A stretch of 64,000 nucleotides of DNA from SB15 sp964639245 (GCA_964639245.1 CAZXCU010000012.1:1-64000); one strand, 5' to 3'. Counted from the first letter of the stretch, positions 39,240-48,283 are shown. Notes: generated from the sequence alone by a model not told the origin. Program-made: numbers and translations.

Positions 39240-39275
39240 TGGAGTCGGGTGGTGGTGAGGGTCATCAGGTTTCCT
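39240..39275 (-). pseudogene. Stranded 5' fragment of the M24 gene (right direct repeat)
   Basis: On the minus strand this reads AAGGAAACCTG then ATGACCCTCACCACC, which is the ribosome-binding site and first nine codons (MTLTTTRLQ) of the M24 gene, then a stop after one more codon. Upstream lies GGTATACT, a likely original -10. It matches 37049-37084 at 34 of 36 positions. The R-M cassette has separated this promoter from the intact M24 gene. The remaining DNA up to 39343 holds a small hairpin (GGGTAA/TTACCC, 39291-39308). Confidence 0.82.
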
Positions 39276-39343
39276 TTCTTAGGGTCGTGTGGGTAAAATC
39301 TCTTACCCTTGTGAGTATACCTCACCCACCTCTGCTCATCCCC

Positions 39344-40936
39344 TTAAAACGCAGCGACGAGACCATCCTTACGCGGGTCACTGCCGCCCATCAACACGCC
39401 ATTTTCGCGGCGGATAATCTGCCCACTGCCGAACACCAACCGCCCCAATCCAGATACAGGCTGCACACTGTGACCCAATTCCGCCAAGCGTGCCATCGTT
39501 TTGACCGGAATCCCTTCCTCCAACGCCAGCACACTATCCCCGCGTCCATCCACCAGACAAAAACGCGGACGGTCAAGCGCTTCTTGCGGATTCAACCCGT
39601 CGTCCACCATCGCGCTAATGACCTGCAAATGTCCCTGTGGCTGCATGAATCCCCCCATCACGCCGAACGTTGCCCAGAGTTCGCCATCGCGGGTTGCCAA
39701 GCCAGGAATAATCGTATGATAGGGGCGTTTGTTCGGGGCAAGCGCGTTCGGGTGGGCCGGGTCAAGGCTGAAATTTGCGCCGCGATTCTGCAAAAAGACC
39801 CCTGTTCCTTTAGCGACAATCCCCGTTCCCCAGCCCATATACAAACTGTTGATGAACGAACAGCCGTTGCCTTCCCCATCCACGACACACAAATAAATTG
39901 TGTCGGAACTGGGCAATGGTACACCATACGAAGGTGGTTGCATGGCACGTTCAGGCGAAAATTTTTTCCGCCGTTCGGCTGCGTAATTTTTATCCAGCAA
40001 AAAGCTGAGATTTTGGGTACTGTGGGCAGGGTCGCTAATATACTGCCGTGCATCGGCAAACGCCAAGCGCATGGCTTCGACCATGAAATGCAAGCGTTCC
40101 GGTGCATCAAAAGGCAAGTCCGCCAATCCCCACCCTTCCACAATATTCATTGCCATCAGCGCGGTCATGCCCTGCCCATTGGGGGGACATTCATATACCT
40201 GAATGCCACGATAATCGGTGGAAATGGGGGTGTCCCATGTCGAGGTGTGGCGGGCAAGATCGTCTAAGGTCATTTTGCCACCCAGCGCTTGCAAAGTCTC
40301 GACAATTGCCCGTGCGGGTTCACCCTGATAAAACGCCGCTGACCCACCTTCCGCGATTTGCTCAAATGTCCGTGCTAAACCGGATAATTTTTTCAGTTCC
40401 CCGATTTTGGGGGCTGGCACATACTCTTCGGTGTGCGGACTGCTGCGTAAAAAGGCTTCGGTACGCTGCCACAGGCTATTGAACACCGGCGCGGACGGGT
40501 AGCCATTTTTCGCGTAAAAAATCGCATCCTGCATGACCTCTTTAAGTGTCATCCGCCCATGCCGCTTGAGCAAATCTTCCCAGCCCATCACCGCGCCCGG
40601 AACCGTCACCGCGTGCGGGCTGCGCGGCGGGATTTCACCATTTTCGGGGGTGACATCCGCAAGGGTTAAATTGGATGGGGCGCGACCACTCCCGTTTAAG
40701 GCGGAAATCTGCCCCGTTTTGGCATCGTAATAGAGCGCAAAACAATCGCCCCCGATGCCTGTCGAAGCCGGGTCGGTCACATTAATGACGGCGGCGGCAG
40801 CAATGGCAGCATCGGCGGCAGTTCCGCCCTGTCGTAAAATATGCAGTCCGGCTTGGGCCGCAAGCGGGTTACTGGCGGCAATCATGCCCCGCTGCGCCAA
40901 GACCATCGAACGGCGCGAGTTAAATTCGTAGTTCAT
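39344..40936 (-). CDS. ggt: Gamma-glutamyltransferase family protein
   Basis: 530 residues of an N-terminal nucleophile hydrolase. The N-terminal block AASNPLAAQAGLHILRQGGT and DPASTGIGGDCFALYYD are typical. The autocleavage site precedes a Thr in SSDTIYLCVVDGEGNGCSF, then NRGANFSLDPAHPN and PYHTIIPGLATRDGELWATFGVMGGFMQPQGH. This matches the YwrD-like branch, cytoplasmic because no signal peptide is seen, rather than secreted glutathione hydrolase. ATG 40936 with GAAAG upstream; GCTACAAT lies about 45 bp before it. Confidence 0.88.
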   Translation of the reverse strand: MNYEFNSRRSMVLAQRGMIAASNPLAAQAGLHILRQGGTAADAAIAAAAVINVTDPASTGIGGDCFALYYDAKTGQISALNGSGRAPSNLTLADVTPENGEIPPRSPHAVTVPGAVMGWEDLLKRHGRMTLKEVMQDAIFYAKNGYPSAPVFNSLWQRTEAFLRSSPHTEEYVPAPKIGELKKLSGLARTFEQIAEGGSAAFYQGEPARAIVETLQALGGKMTLDDLARHTSTWDTPISTDYRGIQVYECPPNGQGMTALMAMNIVEGWGLADLPFDAPERLHFMVEAMRLAFADARQYISDPAHSTQNLSFLLDKNYAAERRKKFSPERAMQPPSYGVPLPSSDTIYLCVVDGEGNGCSFINSLYMGWGTGIVAKGTGVFLQNRGANFSLDPAHPNALAPNKRPYHTIIPGLATRDGELWATFGVMGGFMQPQGHLQVISAMVDDGLNPQEALDRPRFCLVDGRGDSVLALEEGIPVKTMARLAELGHSVQPVSGLGRLVFGSGQIIRRENGVLMGGSDPRKDGLVAAF

Positions 40937-41118
40937 GCGCTTCAACTTTCAAATTGTTATTCAGCCCATGATTGTAGCGCAGGACAGGCATTTTGCCCGA
41001 TTTCTCCCCGCATTGCAGGGAGGGAAATTTACGCCTACGGGGGTGGTGTCTCTTTCTCCCCTCTCCATTCATTGGGGAGGGGTCGGGGGTGGGGTCAAAC
41101 AGGCCGGGGGTGAGGGGT
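40937..41118. repeat. Intergenic C/G-rich palindromic repeat
   Basis: CCCCTCTCCA (41058-41067) pairs with TGGGGAGGGG (41073-41082), one wobble, flanked by GGGTGG and GGGGTGGGGTCAA, resembling the core of the MITE-like elements without their ends. No gene is seen. It may end the type IIG transcript. Confidence 0.5.
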
Positions 41119-43950
41119 TTATTTCCCCTCCACCAGCGCAATTTCTTCCGCACTTAACCCATACAAATTATAAACTTCCCCGTCAATTTGTTGATTGAGT
41201 TGCTGAATCTGACGGTTTAGCAGATGACGTTTATCCGACAATTTTATTTCAGCTTCGGCGTACTCTTTTTTAAGTTGCAACATGCGATCTGCCATCTGAA
41301 CCAATTGCGTTTCGACTGTTTTGTCGGAGGGCAAAATGATAGGGATATCTTTAAGATAGGATGTCCAGAAACGGACATACCCTCCTCTCAAAGCCGTACT
41401 AATATGGGTGAGATAGCGAAAAAGCAATTTGGAATTAAGCAAACTCAATAAATATAAAGGCGAAACATGCTCTTGGGGTAAAACACCGTAACCCGTTTGA
41501 AAATAAAACCCCTGTGAATCAAACGTGAGCGATGGGCTATTGTTATAATCAGGCGCAATCAATTTGGCTTTTTGAAACAGGGTCATGCTGCGATGGCCTG
41601 CATAAGCATACCATTCTACCTCAACGGCACGTTCCTCAAGCATCTGCCGATTTCTCAGTAAATAGTCATACGTTTTAGGCCATGTCATCGCTAAATCTGT
41701 TTCTGAGACAAGCTCAAAATTGTCTTGCCGAAGAGTGTATGGAAAGATAAGCGCATGGGTTGGTGTTAAAGTCTCATAACCCTTAATATCCCGTCCTAAC
41801 AAAAAGGGTTGGGTGAGGTTGGCTTCTATCGTCACTGTCTCGGCAAGGGCTTTAGAATAACCTGTCACTATTCCGTCTTGGTACTGGCAGTTGCTTAAGA
41901 CAAAAACATCATTTGCGCCCGTGAAGGTTCCCACAAAAATACGGGCAATCTCGCCAAGTTTAACGGGCATAGCTTCTAATCTTTTGAAAAGATTAAAAAT
42001 ACCACCGACTTCAAAGTTCCATGTTTTAGCAGTTACTTGGTCAGCGTCAATGTCTCCTACAATTGACCCATTCCCGCCAATCCACCCCTCAATATTTCTG
42101 ACTTTTCTAAATTCAAAACGGGTTTGCGGAGACTTGGAAAGCATCATGATACAAGTATAAGTCGACGCACTCTCAAAAACCTGCTGTTCCCCAAAATGGA
42201 CAATCTCCGCAAGATGTTTCCCCTCAGCAATCACCCCACGCAATTTTAGTCCATAGCTGGCGGTAAAAAATTTATGCGGCAAAATGTAACCTAAGACTCC
42301 TTTGGGATTGAGCAGACTCAAGCCCCGTTCTACAAAAGGAATATAAATATCATAATTACCCGATGGGGTTACATAATTTTCGTTAATCCACTTGGTTTCA
42401 TGACGCGGCAAATTCTGAATCCGAATGTAGGGCGGATTCCCAATAATGACATCAAACCCGCCCTCTTTCATCATTTCAGGAAATTGGGTCGACCAGTCAA
42501 ATGCCGACTCGCCGACAATTTCATCAGCATCAATCAGGCTGTTACCGACACGGATGTTGTGCAGCATTGGCAAAAGTCCGCGTTCGCTGGCAGCACGGAG
42601 CAATAAATTCAGCCGTGCCACTTCCACCGCCTGCGGGTCAAGGTCAACCCCGTACAGGTTATTTTGCAAAATCCGTAAGCGCCGTTTGCGCGGGTGCTGT
42701 TTGTCGTCCTCGGTGCCGTGCTGCGCCAGATGGCGGTCAAGCACATCAAACGCTTCAATTAAAAATGACCCCGACCCGCAGGCCGGGTCAAGCACGCGGA
42801 TTTTATACGGGTCTGCCCCTTCTGCCAGCAGTTTGCCTAAGGTCTGCTGCACGATATAGCGCACCACAAACTGTGGCGTATAAAAAATCCCCTGCGATTT
42901 GCGCTTGGTTTGTTTGTAGGGGTCAAGCGCTTCATCCCCTGTGGGGTCAAGCGCTTTGAAACTCAAATACTGCTCATAGACCGCGCCTAAGACATCCGCA
43001 TTAATCGCACTAAAATCGTAACGCAGGTAGGCTTTTTCATCTGTATACAAGCCATTGATGATGGTTTCGAGCAGCGACCAATCGTAAATTTCCAGAATAT
43101 CGAGCGTGTTTTGAGAAAAAAGTTGGGCATTATAAATACTATCAAGTTCATGAAAAAGTTTGACCAATTCCTGAAATAAGTTTTTATCTTTTTTGCGGCT
43201 TTCTTTATATTGACGGACAACTGCTTGCAAGCGGGGCAACTCGACTCCGCGATCTTCCACCGTCCGAATGAAAATCAGGCGGTCAAGAAAACGTTGCACT
43301 GCATCATCGACCAGCCGCGTATTTTCCTTAAACAGATTGCCATAGGTTCGCATCTCTTTGAACAAATCGCGTCGCCACACGGTCATTTGCCCAAACAGGA
43401 GTTCGCTCACAGGTTTACGTTTGATTTTTTTGCCATAGCGTTCTGCCACACGGTTAATATCACCGTTGAGCATCGCGGGTTTGGAGAGCAACCACAGGTC
43501 GTCAAATTGTTCGGCGGTATATTTTTCCCATGTTAAATCCAAGAAAAGAGCTTTTTGGGGGTCACGTTCTTGCCATTCGGCGTTAAAAACCTTCATGCCT
43601 TCAAAATCGGTCAGGGCAGCCCATGTCACCCCGCGCAGCCACGAATAATTAATCGCCTGTTTTGCCCACTGTTCTTTTTCAAGGTCGGTGTGCAGTTTTT
43701 TGGTTTCCAGATAAAACGCGGGGACACTGTTCAAATAAAAGCCAAAATCCACGAATCCGCGTGAAATTTGTTCTTCGGCGGACATCTCCATCGGATTTTC
43801 GGTGTCCCAGCCCAGCGCACGGAACAAGGGCAAAATAAACGAGTGGCGCGTTTGGGCTTCGTTGAACTTAGCGCGGTCTTTTTCGGGGATGGTTTGCAGG
43901 CGCTGGATAATTTTTTCGATTTCTTGGCGTGCTTGGTCTTTGTCGCTCAT
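41119..43950 (-). CDS. Type IIG restriction enzyme/methyltransferase (Eco57I-like)
   Basis: 943 residues combining three parts. An N-terminal nuclease (about 1-170) has FVDFGFYL and FYLETKKL, a PD-(D/E)xK-type site. A helical linker precedes a gamma-class N6-adenine methyltransferase with VLDPACGSGSFL (around 387) and GNPPYIRI (around 502). The C-terminal 350 residues form a TaqI-type target-recognition domain with PHKFFTASYG and GVLPQEHVSPLYLLSLLNS, ending in a coiled coil. Such enzymes need no separate subunits. TATACT lies 7 nt before ATG 43950, so it may be leaderless. It is monocistronic and 2 kb from the NotI-like system, forming a small defence cluster split by ggt. Confidence 0.9.
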   Translation of the reverse strand: MSDKDQARQEIEKIIQRLQTIPEKDRAKFNEAQTRHSFILPLFRALGWDTENPMEMSAEEQISRGFVDFGFYLNSVPAFYLETKKLHTDLEKEQWAKQAINYSWLRGVTWAALTDFEGMKVFNAEWQERDPQKALFLDLTWEKYTAEQFDDLWLLSKPAMLNGDINRVAERYGKKIKRKPVSELLFGQMTVWRRDLFKEMRTYGNLFKENTRLVDDAVQRFLDRLIFIRTVEDRGVELPRLQAVVRQYKESRKKDKNLFQELVKLFHELDSIYNAQLFSQNTLDILEIYDWSLLETIINGLYTDEKAYLRYDFSAINADVLGAVYEQYLSFKALDPTGDEALDPYKQTKRKSQGIFYTPQFVVRYIVQQTLGKLLAEGADPYKIRVLDPACGSGSFLIEAFDVLDRHLAQHGTEDDKQHPRKRRLRILQNNLYGVDLDPQAVEVARLNLLLRAASERGLLPMLHNIRVGNSLIDADEIVGESAFDWSTQFPEMMKEGGFDVIIGNPPYIRIQNLPRHETKWINENYVTPSGNYDIYIPFVERGLSLLNPKGVLGYILPHKFFTASYGLKLRGVIAEGKHLAEIVHFGEQQVFESASTYTCIMMLSKSPQTRFEFRKVRNIEGWIGGNGSIVGDIDADQVTAKTWNFEVGGIFNLFKRLEAMPVKLGEIARIFVGTFTGANDVFVLSNCQYQDGIVTGYSKALAETVTIEANLTQPFLLGRDIKGYETLTPTHALIFPYTLRQDNFELVSETDLAMTWPKTYDYLLRNRQMLEERAVEVEWYAYAGHRSMTLFQKAKLIAPDYNNSPSLTFDSQGFYFQTGYGVLPQEHVSPLYLLSLLNSKLLFRYLTHISTALRGGYVRFWTSYLKDIPIILPSDKTVETQLVQMADRMLQLKKEYAEAEIKLSDKRHLLNRQIQQLNQQIDGEVYNLYGLSAEEIALVEGK

Positions 43951-43957
43951 AGTTTAT

Positions 43958-43963
43958 AGTATA
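43958..43963 (-). promoter_or_regulatory. -10 box near start codon (putative leaderless promoter)
   Basis: TATACT on the minus strand, 7 nt before ATG 43950; no ribosome-binding site. Confidence 0.5.
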
Positions 43964-44036
43964 GCCCGCCCTGTCTGAATTGCAACTTATTCTCCAGCCC
44001 TGCCCCATTTGTCGGACGCAGCCACGCTGCTGTGGC

Positions 44037-44987
44037 TCACTTTTTGTCCGGTAGCGGGTATTCCGGTTGCGTCGTCACATAGACCATCAGCCAGCGTCCA
44101 TCCGGCAATTGCACTACCGCCGGATCTTTAACCCCTTCGGCTTCAAAACCACCCGCCGCGTCCATTTCGAGTCGAATCCCGTCCTCCAGTTGCCATGTTT
44201 GCCCATCTTCCGTGAAAAACGAAACAATATGCGCGTTACCGGGAACTTGTTTGAAGCCGTAGTAGCGGTAGCCGTTGTCCAATTTTAAACCATTGGACAT
44301 GATGATGTCGTCCTGCACAAAATCTTCGACCTGCGTAAAAGTCAAACCATCCTCTGAAACCGCGTGCCAATTGCGACCCGGAATCCCCCCCGCGAAGTAA
44401 TGCCACATTTCGCCGATTTTGAGGACATTCACATCAAGCGTATTTTGTTCCTCAACGCTAAAAACCAGCCCTTCATAGGTAAAGTTGTAGCCATCCTCCG
44501 AAATCGCCACATGGGAATTACCGCGTGTGGCAGGGGGAATCTGGGAAGTAAAATACAGGCGATAGCTACCGTCGTCGGTGCGTTCGATGGTCGGGTCGGC
44601 AGGCATCCCTAGGGGTTCATTGTTGGCGCGGGTCAAGGTGATGGGGCGAAATTCCCATGTCACCGCGTCACGACTGGAGGCCACCGCAATCCGATTTTTT
44701 AATTCCTCAGGACACCACGTAATGTAATAAATACGGATTTCTCCATCATCGGTCACAATCGCGTCTGGCACATCGGCCTGGTCACTCAAAATCTGGTTGC
44801 TACGTTCCCAGGTGAGGCCATCCTCGCTGAATGCCAGCATCAAGCGATTCGCCCAGGGGCCAGCGTTAATTGCGCCTTGTGGTGCTTCGCCATATCCGGT
44901 GCAGGGGGTGAAGGAATCTTCTTGGGCAGTGCTGAACAAAGGGGTTAAAGCCACAACTATAAGGAAAACAGCCAAAAGTTTTTTCAT
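44037..44987 (-). CDS. Secreted five-bladed beta-propeller protein (glycosidase-like)
   Basis: 316 residues. Sec signal MKKLLAVFLIVVALTPLFST, cleavage near AQ. The mature part repeats S(E/R)D(G/A)xTWE motifs (AFSEDGLTWERS, ASSRDAVTWEFR, AISEDGYNFTYE, AVSEDGLTFTQV, FFTEDGQTWQLE), the strands of a GH43/GH32-like propeller. DVPDAIVTDDGEIRIYY and VKDPAVVQLPDGRWLM hold candidate acidic residues, but the catalytic set is not certain. It might bind rather than cleave carbohydrate. GGAGAAAA precedes ATG 44987. Confidence 0.75.
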   Translation of the reverse strand: MKKLLAVFLIVVALTPLFSTAQEDSFTPCTGYGEAPQGAINAGPWANRLMLAFSEDGLTWERSNQILSDQADVPDAIVTDDGEIRIYYITWCPEELKNRIAVASSRDAVTWEFRPITLTRANNEPLGMPADPTIERTDDGSYRLYFTSQIPPATRGNSHVAISEDGYNFTYEGLVFSVEEQNTLDVNVLKIGEMWHYFAGGIPGRNWHAVSEDGLTFTQVEDFVQDDIIMSNGLKLDNGYRYYGFKQVPGNAHIVSFFTEDGQTWQLEDGIRLEMDAAGGFEAEGVKDPAVVQLPDGRWLMVYVTTQPEYPLPDKK

Positions 44988-45035
44988 GATTTTTCTCCCG
45001 AATGGCTTGTGTTATAGCACAAATGGGAAAAATGG

Positions 45036-45063
45036 AAAAAAAAAGGGCGGTGAAGCCCCTTGT
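45036..45063 (-). terminator. Terminator after NYN gene
   Basis: On the minus strand AAGGGGC and GCCCTT pair over TTCACC with one bulged base, then eight T. It lies 6 bp after the stop at 45069. Confidence 0.7.
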
Positions 45064-45068
45064 GCGGA

Positions 45069-46247
45069 TTAGCTTTTGTAGAACTTGTCCACCATGGTGT
45101 TGGCACGTCCCACCACCCGCGGATCTTCATCCCCGCCATATAGCAAGCGTGCCACAAGGATGGGATCGAGGGAAATTCCGTTGGGTAACCCGCGTTGCAA
45201 ACGGCGCAGCACCCCCATATCGCAGTTATCCAGCAGTTCCAACTTGGTTTGGATATGCGCTTGAAAACGACACGGACGATCCCACTGCGGGACATCCTGC
45301 AAGCGATCAAATTCAAAAGAGTAGGTGTGGTAAAGCTGGTGAATAATTTCTTCCACCAAAGCCGCGCTGGTTTCCGGGTTGGATTGAAAAGAAGCCAACG
45401 CTAAAGTTTTGAGTTCATTCAGGGTACGCGGTTGTTGCATGGTCATCATATCATAAATGCGTAAAATAATACCGGGTCGGTGGTGAGTGGGGGTCACACG
45501 CGGATTATTTCTATCCAATATATCCAAATAATCATCTAAAGTGAGTTCATCTGGGTTACGCTGACGGTAGCCATTGTCACGTGAAATGTCGGTTTCCTCG
45601 TCAGCATCCATCCAATCAGCCCGATACACCGGTTTTCTTTCAGCGCGTGTTTCATAGCTGCGCGCAGGTTCATAGGCACGTTTGGCATAAACGCGCGGTT
45701 GGTCGTAGCGGCGCGGCTCCCCAAAATTATTACGCCGAAATTCGCCCTCTTCCGAAGGGGTATAGATATTGGGCTGCCGTTCCGCCAGCAAATCATCATA
45801 GAAAATGTATTCATCGCAGGCTTCAATCAGACTACGGGCGGCGGCATCCCGCACCCCAATTCCGATGACTTGTTTGTGATGATTCCGTAAGCGCTGCACC
45901 AACACCGAAAAATCGCCATCGCCTGTTACCAGCAGGTACGTGTCAATTTCGGGGTGGGTATACAGGGTTTCCATCGCCTCCACCGCCAGATAAATATCTG
46001 AAACGTTTTTGTCTCCCCCAAAGGCATTTTTCGGTTCGATAGCATAGCGGTTGAGAAAAGTTTGGTGGCGGGCATGTTCGCCCCAGTTCGCATACGCATG
46101 GCGAATGGCAATGCGTCCGTAGTGCGATACACCTTCTAACAATAACCCCCAGTCTACGAAATGGGCATTCAAGGTACTGCGTTTAATGGAGGTGTGGATG
46201 TTTTCAAAATCGATAAACAGCGCGACCTCATTGTCTTGGTTTACCAT
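45069..46247 (-). CDS. NYN-domain (LabA/DUF88-like) RNase
   Basis: 392 residues. The NYN PIN-like core (about 1-150) shows ALFIDFENIH, NVSDIYLAVEAMETL and TYLLVTGDGDFSVLVQRLR, with the four acidic residues expected of a metal-dependent ribonuclease. A charged, Arg/Tyr-rich low-complexity middle (about 165-240) follows. The C-terminal 150 residues form a helical domain like an OST-HTH/LOTUS or winged helix (KTLALASFQSNPETSAALVEEI). It probably acts on RNA. AAGAGGTT lies before ATG 46247. Confidence 0.82.
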   Translation of the reverse strand: MVNQDNEVALFIDFENIHTSIKRSTLNAHFVDWGLLLEGVSHYGRIAIRHAYANWGEHARHQTFLNRYAIEPKNAFGGDKNVSDIYLAVEAMETLYTHPEIDTYLLVTGDGDFSVLVQRLRNHHKQVIGIGVRDAAARSLIEACDEYIFYDDLLAERQPNIYTPSEEGEFRRNNFGEPRRYDQPRVYAKRAYEPARSYETRAERKPVYRADWMDADEETDISRDNGYRQRNPDELTLDDYLDILDRNNPRVTPTHHRPGIILRIYDMMTMQQPRTLNELKTLALASFQSNPETSAALVEEIIHQLYHTYSFEFDRLQDVPQWDRPCRFQAHIQTKLELLDNCDMGVLRRLQRGLPNGISLDPILVARLLYGGDEDPRVVGRANTMVDKFYKS

Positions 46248-46566
46248 ATAACCTCTTTACTATATATAATATGAGTTTGACTACTTATACAGCACTCAAA
46301 TAGACGATTGTACTGCCTTCTGTCACATAAGCCACACTCCCGCGTTCATTTCTTATACAGATTGTATGTGAATCTGTGCTTTTTGACACTTGCCAGCGCC
46401 CAACGCCCTGAATGTCTAATCCGTTTTTTACAATTCCAGCGTCACGCTTGCATGGAAATACGTTTTTGGCGTGGGGATTGGATTGGAAAGCAAGGAATCC
46501 GGTGGGCAATCACCGTCTATTGTACTTGGAAAGGGCAAACAGCGCATCTTGATGCAGGGGAGAGCA
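46248..46566. other. 319-bp intergenic region, no confident gene
   Basis: It contains a 74-codon minus-strand frame (46285-46509) without a clear ribosome-binding site, and AT-rich DNA upstream of the NYN gene. Nothing else recognisable. Confidence 0.5.
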
Positions 46567-47241
46567 TCACTCCCCATGCAGTTTGGCGAGATTTTGCCGC
46601 GCCCATGCCTGCCCTGCCAGATATGCCTCAACAGAAACGCTATAAAATTTTGCCATGTCCTCAGGGTTATTCGCATCCAAGCCATCCTCCCGCACCCATT
46701 CTAAATCGCCTTCCAAGTTGTAGCGCCCATCATACAATTGCCCATCTGGCATAATGGCGTGCTGCAAACTGCGGGCAGAGGCCAACTGCGCTTCGGTCAA
46801 ATTGCGTGCGCCTGTTAAATCAGCTTTCCAGAGCGAAGCACGGGTCAAGGTTGCCCGATGAAAATTTGCGCCACGCAACACCGCCCCGCGCAGCCGTCCT
46901 TCAAACAAGTTGGAGTGTGAGAGCGATGCGCTTTCTAATGTTCCGTCATACAACCACCCCCGTTGGATCAGTTCCCCAATCGCCAATTGCACCACCGCCC
47001 CATTGGTGCTGCGAATTTGCGACAACAGCCGTTTTTTATCAGATTCATCCCTTTCCCGCCCACCAATGATACGTTCAATCAGCATGTAGGTTACGACCCC
47101 GCCGAATAATTCTGTTGCCAGATTGCCCAGCAAACCACGCCACTCAAATTTACCATCCACCACCGACGCAAACACACCCATTGCCAATGAAATCGTCACC
47201 AGCACCACCAAAATCATCTGCATTTGTCGTTGTGCGTTCAT
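46567..47241 (-). CDS. Membrane-anchored pentapeptide-repeat protein
   Basis: 224 residues. Two N-terminal membrane helices (about 8-30 and 42-62) are followed by a charged segment, then a short run of pentapeptide repeats (about 110-165, SASLSHSNLFEGRLRGAVLR and onwards) and a YNLEGDLEWVREDGLD tail. Start 47241 has AGGGGAG upstream. This two-helix plus pentapeptide layout is common in Chloroflexi and cyanobacteria; the role is unknown. It is unrelated in its ends to the soluble pentapeptide protein at 8513. Confidence 0.78.
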   Translation of the reverse strand: MNAQRQMQMILVVLVTISLAMGVFASVVDGKFEWRGLLGNLATELFGGVVTYMLIERIIGGRERDESDKKRLLSQIRSTNGAVVQLAIGELIQRGWLYDGTLESASLSHSNLFEGRLRGAVLRGANFHRATLTRASLWKADLTGARNLTEAQLASARSLQHAIMPDGQLYDGRYNLEGDLEWVREDGLDANNPEDMAKFYSVSVEAYLAGQAWARQNLAKLHGE

Positions 47242-47427
47242 CGCTCCCCTTTTTAAGCAATTTCTAATAGACACAGCCGTAAAAATCACCCGCAAGAATG
47301 CGTCAAGAGAACTGTGAAACTTCTCAATTGCACGGGCAGCAATTTGGTAAAAATGACAAACGCCAAAACCCGTCTGCGCTTAAACTAAAGTTATCTCGTG
47401 ATACGTTCTTGATAGGGGCAATAACCA

Positions 47428-47826
47428 ATGGCAGTTGAAAGCAAATGGCTCAATAACAATGAAGGCAAAATCATCGTGCAGCGCTTTTCCGGCACTTTAA
47501 CGCCCGAAGATATGCAGCAGGCTAGTGCCGATATTGCTCAGAAAGCCCGCAATGCCAAAGGTCGCCGCTTGCATTTTATCGTGGATGTGTCCGACGTGCA
47601 GGATGTGAATATTGCCAATACGCCGAATTTCACGCCGGATATGCAGCGCATTCAACCCGGCTGGATGGTCATGGTTGGCGAAAATGCCAATACCCTGTCT
47701 GACCAGCAAAACCGCCGTACCACCTCGGCCTTAAACCAACTGTTGAGTTTCCGTTCGCGCCAGTTCAACACACTCGAAGAAGGCGCGGCCTTCCTTGAAG
47801 ACATCAGCGAACTTTTGGGCGATTAG
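47428..47826 (+). CDS. SpoIIAA-like (STAS-related) protein
   Basis: 132 residues. The pattern of an N-terminal strand (GKIIVQRFSGTLTPEDM), a helix, LHFIVDVSDVQDV and a late strand plus helix (FRSRQFNTLEEGAAFLEDI) resembles the SpoIIAA-like family. No phospho-Ser is obvious. It has the same length and final W/F...F.. pattern as the convergent gene at 47888, so the two may be distant paralogues. Followed by a strong terminator. Confidence 0.6.
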   Translation: MAVESKWLNNNEGKIIVQRFSGTLTPEDMQQASADIAQKARNAKGRRLHFIVDVSDVQDVNIANTPNFTPDMQRIQPGWMVMVGENANTLSDQQNRRTTSALNQLLSFRSRQFNTLEEGAAFLEDISELLGD

Positions 47827-47853
47827 TCAGTTTCATTCGATTTGTTTAAAATG

Positions 47854-47886
47854 ACAAGGGGCCGCGCAGCCCCTTGTTTGTTTTTT
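47854..47886 (+). terminator. Rho-independent terminator
   Basis: ACAAGGGGC (47854-47862) and GCCCCTTGT (47869-47877) over a 6-nt loop, then TTGTTTTTT. Third use of the ACAAGGGG stem. Confidence 0.85.
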
Positions 47887-47887
47887 G

Positions 47888-48283
47888 CTACAGGGTACTT
47901 TCCAACCAAGCAACCCCCGTTTGACGGTCAAAAAAATGGCGCTGGTCGGTGCGGGGATTCCGTTTGAGCGAACGGGAGGTAAAAATCACCGATGCCCGCG
48001 AAAACGCATTGTTCGGTAGGATAACGGCTGCATAAATTCCTTTCGGAAAACCTGTCAAAAACTGATTGTTTGTTTCAAGCGTTTTTTTGCGAATATAGGG
48101 AGTCAAAATCGGGACAGCCGAAAAATCATGTACCACGCGCATGGGTTCGTCTGGCGACCATGCTTTGCCAAGGTAGAGAATGGTGTCTGCCCACGCATTA
48201 ATCGCAAGCTGCGACACCGAAGTTACAGTAACAATCGCAAGGCGATTATCCACCAGCCATTCCAAACTAACAAAGGGATTCAT
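47888..48283 (-). CDS. SpoIIAA-like small protein
   Basis: 131 residues: VSLEWLVDNRLAIVTVTS, a helix with ADTILYLGKAWS, VVHDFSAVPILTPYI, then AAVILPNNAFSRASVIF and RHFFDRQTGVAWLE. The final F.d...A..WL pattern matches SpoIIAA-like proteins. Convergent with the similar-sized gene at 47428. ATG 48283 has AAAGGATG upstream. Confidence 0.58.
   Translation of the reverse strand: MNPFVSLEWLVDNRLAIVTVTSVSQLAINAWADTILYLGKAWSPDEPMRVVHDFSAVPILTPYIRKKTLETNNQFLTGFPKGIYAAVILPNNAFSRASVIFTSRSLKRNPRTDQRHFFDRQTGVAWLESTL

Noticed and set aside
39344..40143. Long plus-strand frames opposite gamma-glutamyltransferase
   Set aside because: The minus-strand enzyme is complete with family motifs; the opposite frames are shadows.
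46285..46509. 74-codon minus-strand frame in the gap before the NYN gene
   Set aside because: No convincing ribosome-binding site or family; left as unannotated intergenic DNA.
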